Shown piece by piece: positions 6,049 through 7,749 of a stretch of DNA of 7,749 nucleotides. Position 1 is the stretch's first letter. The number at the start of each line of letters is the position of its first letter. The DNA lies in assembly GCA_002352635.1 (NCBI GenBank), contig DEIT01000182.1, positions 1,236 through 8,984 on the forward strand. The letters run 5' to 3'. Below the pieces are notes generated by a model. That model saw only the letters and a program-made list of their open reading frames with translations, searched no databases and was not told the DNA's origin. A program made the position numbers and the translations under genes. This DNA is from Hyphomicrobiaceae bacterium UBA2767 (GTDB lineage: Bacteria > Pseudomonadota > Alphaproteobacteria > Rhizobiales > Methyloligellaceae).

Positions 6049-6230
6049 GAAGATATCTCTCAGTCCGAGGGAACGGGGCAAGGACAGAGTGGTGAACACG
6101 GCAAGTGATTCGCGCAGCATGGCGCAGGGCAGCGCTCAAACCGGGCGGTGAAGTACGCGTCCCTATCGCAGAAAAATGCTGCGGCTGCAAGACGTTACGA
6201 ACTCGCAACCTATGCTTCTTGGCACCTCAA

Positions 6231-6245
6231 GTTACCTCGTGTAAC
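6231..6245. repeat. Inverted repeat GTTAC-N5-GTAAC in the cysQ-chpT spacer
   Basis: GTTAC-CTCGT-GTAAC is a perfect 5-bp inverted repeat, and a further GTTAC lies at 6194-6198. It sits 76 bases before the chpT ATG in the 272-bp divergent spacer (6049-6320). The spacer holds no convincing -35/-10 pair; TTGGCA at 6219-6224 with TAACAG 17 bases later overlaps this repeat and is only a weak candidate for chpT. Confidence 0.25.
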
Positions 6246-6320
6246 AGAATAGAGGCCTTGTACCGCAGCCTGCTCGTCTTTCGTATTGCGCTGTGCCACA
6301 AAGACGGAGAGCAAGCGCTT

Positions 6321-6965
6321 ATGTCCGCCGATACCGAACTCAGTGATCTCGAACTCGCCGCGCTCGTTTCGAGCCGAATCTGCCACGACATCATCTCACC
6401 CGTTGGCGCAATCGCCAATGGTCTCGAGGTTATGGCTGAGGAGGCCGATCAGTCGATGCGCGAACATGCCATGGATCTGATTCGCAAGAGTGCTTACCAA
6501 GCCTCCGCCAAGCTTCAGTTCGCACGGCTGGCTTTTGGCGCGGCAGGCTCCTCAGGCGCCGAGATTGATCTCATGGAAGCAGAGAAAGTTGCGCGGGCCG
6601 TCGCCGAATCAGACAAACACGCTGTGGAGTGGAATGGCCCACCGGCCCGGTTTGAGAAGGACAAGGTAAAGCTCCTGCTGAACATGGTAACAGTCGCGCT
6701 TAACGCTCTTCCTCGTGGGGGAGTGATCAAAATATCGATTGGAGAAGACCCGCTGGCTTCCTCTTTCGAGATACGCTGCCAGGGAGAAAAGGCACGCGTG
6801 CCGGAAGTCGTCGAACAGATGCTTGCAGGGGCAAATGGCCATGCGCTGGATGCCCACTCGATTCAACCCTACTACGCACTACTCATAGCAAAATCGGCAG
6901 GAATGTCGCTGACGGCACGAATGGACGGTGACGACGTCGTGCTTTCCGCAACCGTAAAAAACTAA
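6321..6965 (+). CDS. chpT: Histidine phosphotransferase ChpT
   Basis: ChpT carries phosphate from the CckA receiver domain to the response regulators CtrA and CpdR, controlling the alphaproteobacterial cell cycle. The 214-residue protein has a dimerising helical-hairpin domain (about 7-75) with the phospho-accepting histidine in SSRICHDIISPVGAIANG (17-34; H22), and a C-terminal domain (about 85-214) like a histidine kinase ATPase domain that lacks the nucleotide-binding glycine boxes: only an N-box remnant, LLLNMVTVALNALPRGG (118-134), and the QPYYALLIAKSAGMSL segment (182-197) remain. This degenerate kinase architecture is diagnostic. The start at 6321 gives the usual length and puts the histidine at 22, as I recall for the Brucella protein; GGAGAG lies about 9 bases upstream. 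The open frame runs back to 6105, but those 72 residues do not look like the family. cheA follows on the same strand after 149 bp. Confidence 0.92.
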   Translation: MSADTELSDLELAALVSSRICHDIISPVGAIANGLEVMAEEADQSMREHAMDLIRKSAYQASAKLQFARLAFGAAGSSGAEIDLMEAEKVARAVAESDKHAVEWNGPPARFEKDKVKLLLNMVTVALNALPRGGVIKISIGEDPLASSFEIRCQGEKARVPEVVEQMLAGANGHALDAHSIQPYYALLIAKSAGMSLTARMDGDDVVLSATVKN

Positions 6966-7114
6966 ACGCCGGATGCTTTCAACCATGACGTGCAACCATC
7001 AGTTGCCTCACCTCAACTAATCGTAAACCCTTTCTCTTCACACTCTCATTGTTAGTCGGGAGCCGAACAACGGTTCGCGATGCTGTAATTCGTGCGGGAA
7101 AGGGCGGCTGGCTG
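6966..7114 (+). other. chpT-cheA intergenic region
   Basis: This 149-bp spacer holds no gene that I can support. A weak hairpin, GCAAC-CATCA-GTTGC (6992-7006), lacks a T-run and is not a convincing terminator. CGAAC-AACG-GTTCG (7064-7077) is a second small inverted repeat 37 bases before cheA. The cheA frame stays open upstream through a TTG at 7049, but the family N-terminus starts at 7115. Readthrough from chpT into cheA is possible. Confidence 0.4.
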
Positions 7115-7749
7115 ATGGATGATCTCCTATCAGAGTTTCTTACTGAGACGTCGGAAAGTTTGGATGTAGTCGATGTCGAACTGGTGAAGTTCGAACAGGA
7201 ACCAAACAATGCCGGTATATTGGACAATATTTTCAGGCTGGTTCACACCATCAAGGGAACCTGCGGATTTCTAGGTCTGCCGCGACTTGAAGCGCTGGCC
7301 CACGCGGCGGAAACCCTGATGGGGAATTACCGGGATGGGGCACCCGTCACCCAAGAGGGTGTCTCTCTTATCCTCCAGACGATCGACCGGCTCAAAGAGA
7401 TCCTTGGTGATCTGGAAGCGGCGGGAACGGAACCGGCTGGGTCTGATGAGGATCTCATCAGTCAGCTCGATGCCATTTCCTCGGGTGGCGTGGCAGCGGC
7501 ACCAGAAGCTGAAGCGCCTCCAGAAGCTGCTCCGGAGCCGCAAGCACCGGCCAAAGAGACGCCTGCCGCTCCGGGCCTCAGCGACGATGTCGCTCCGCCG
7601 GAGCCCAAAGCCGGTGAAGTCTCACTCGATGAACTGGAGGCCGCCTTCAACTCGGCACCCGGTCCCGATGAAATGGACGTCTCGCCGGCTTCTGCTGCCC
7701 TTGCAACAGAAGAAGCGGTTGGTTCCGACGAACCCGCGGTTGCAGCGGA
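7115..7749 (+). CDS. cheA: Chemotaxis histidine kinase CheA, N-terminal part
   Basis: The first 211 codons are present; the gene runs off the right edge with no stop. CheA is the cytoplasmic chemotaxis kinase that autophosphorylates on an Hpt histidine and passes phosphate to CheY and CheB. The Hpt (P1) domain spans about residues 1-105, with the phospho-site in FRLVHTIKGTCGFLGLPRLE (40-59; H44) and the helix ALAHAAETLMG (60-70). Residues about 126-211 form a long acidic, Ala/Pro/Glu-rich linker (EAEAPPEAAPEPQAP and similar) typical of the P1-P2 spacer. The start MDDLLSEFLTETSESLDVVD is characteristic of an alphaproteobacterial CheA subgroup. AAAGGG lies about 10 bases upstream of the ATG. 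The P2, dimerisation, ATPase and CheW-like domains would lie beyond the window, so a non-CheA Hpt hybrid kinase cannot be fully excluded. No other che gene is visible here. Confidence 0.85.
   Translation, partial: MDDLLSEFLTETSESLDVVDVELVKFEQEPNNAGILDNIFRLVHTIKGTCGFLGLPRLEALAHAAETLMGNYRDGAPVTQEGVSLILQTIDRLKEILGDLEAAGTEPAGSDEDLISQLDAISSGGVAAAPEAEAPPEAAPEPQAPAKETPAAPGLSDDVAPPEPKAGEVSLDELEAAFNSAPGPDEMDVSPASAALATEEAVGSDEPAVAA

Noticed and set aside
6105..6320. 72-residue N-terminal extension of ChpT from the upstream ATG at 6105.
   Set aside because: The added residues are atypical, it overlaps the region upstream of cysQ, and the 6321 start gives the family length and a Shine-Dalgarno-like GGAGAG.

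Overview
The window looks like core chromosome of an alphaproteobacterium of the Hyphomicrobiales, most likely Brucella/Ochrobactrum or a close relative. I base this on recognised protein families, not a database search: the alphaproteobacterial RpoH N-terminus, a DUF1134 protein closely resembling Brucella EipA, the phosphotransferase ChpT (restricted to alphaproteobacteria), and a CheA N-terminus of alphaproteobacterial type. Base composition is moderately GC-rich throughout. I see no insertion sequence, phage gene, CRISPR array or obviously transferred segment.

Layout, left to right. Positions 1-1258 (minus strand) hold the 23S rRNA pseudouridine synthase gene of the RluD family, a compact intrinsic terminator, and the start of the heat-shock sigma factor gene rpoH, which runs off the left edge. 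Divergent from rluD, with only 22 bp between chosen starts, is a small single-pass membrane protein (DUF6476-like), followed by a tRNA-Glu(CTC) with a readable sigma-70-type promoter. A PP2A-like metallophosphatase (plus) converges on a membrane-anchored coiled-coil protein with a basic tail (minus, function unknown). Next on the minus strand is eipA, encoding a periplasmic envelope-integrity protein. It is divergent from a secreted YHS-domain protein, and their shared upstream region holds a 12-bp perfect palindrome. The YHS gene converges on cysQ (minus), which is divergent from chpT (plus). chpT is followed on the same strand by cheA, which runs off the right edge after its Hpt domain.

How the genes may work together. 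ChpT relays phosphate from the CckA hybrid kinase to the essential cell-cycle regulator CtrA. In Brucella abortus, CtrA is reported to activate eipA directly. A CtrA relay component and a CtrA target therefore lie within about 2 kb of each other, and TTAA half-sites that might bind CtrA occur upstream of eipA and upstream of the coiled-coil gene. CheA is a second Hpt-based phosphotransfer protein beside ChpT. The rest (RluD, tRNA-Glu, CysQ, phosphatase) is housekeeping. I did not find a clearly new multi-gene system. The least explained gene is the coiled-coil membrane protein at 2676-3656, followed by the YHS-domain protein that lacks the usual cysteine.
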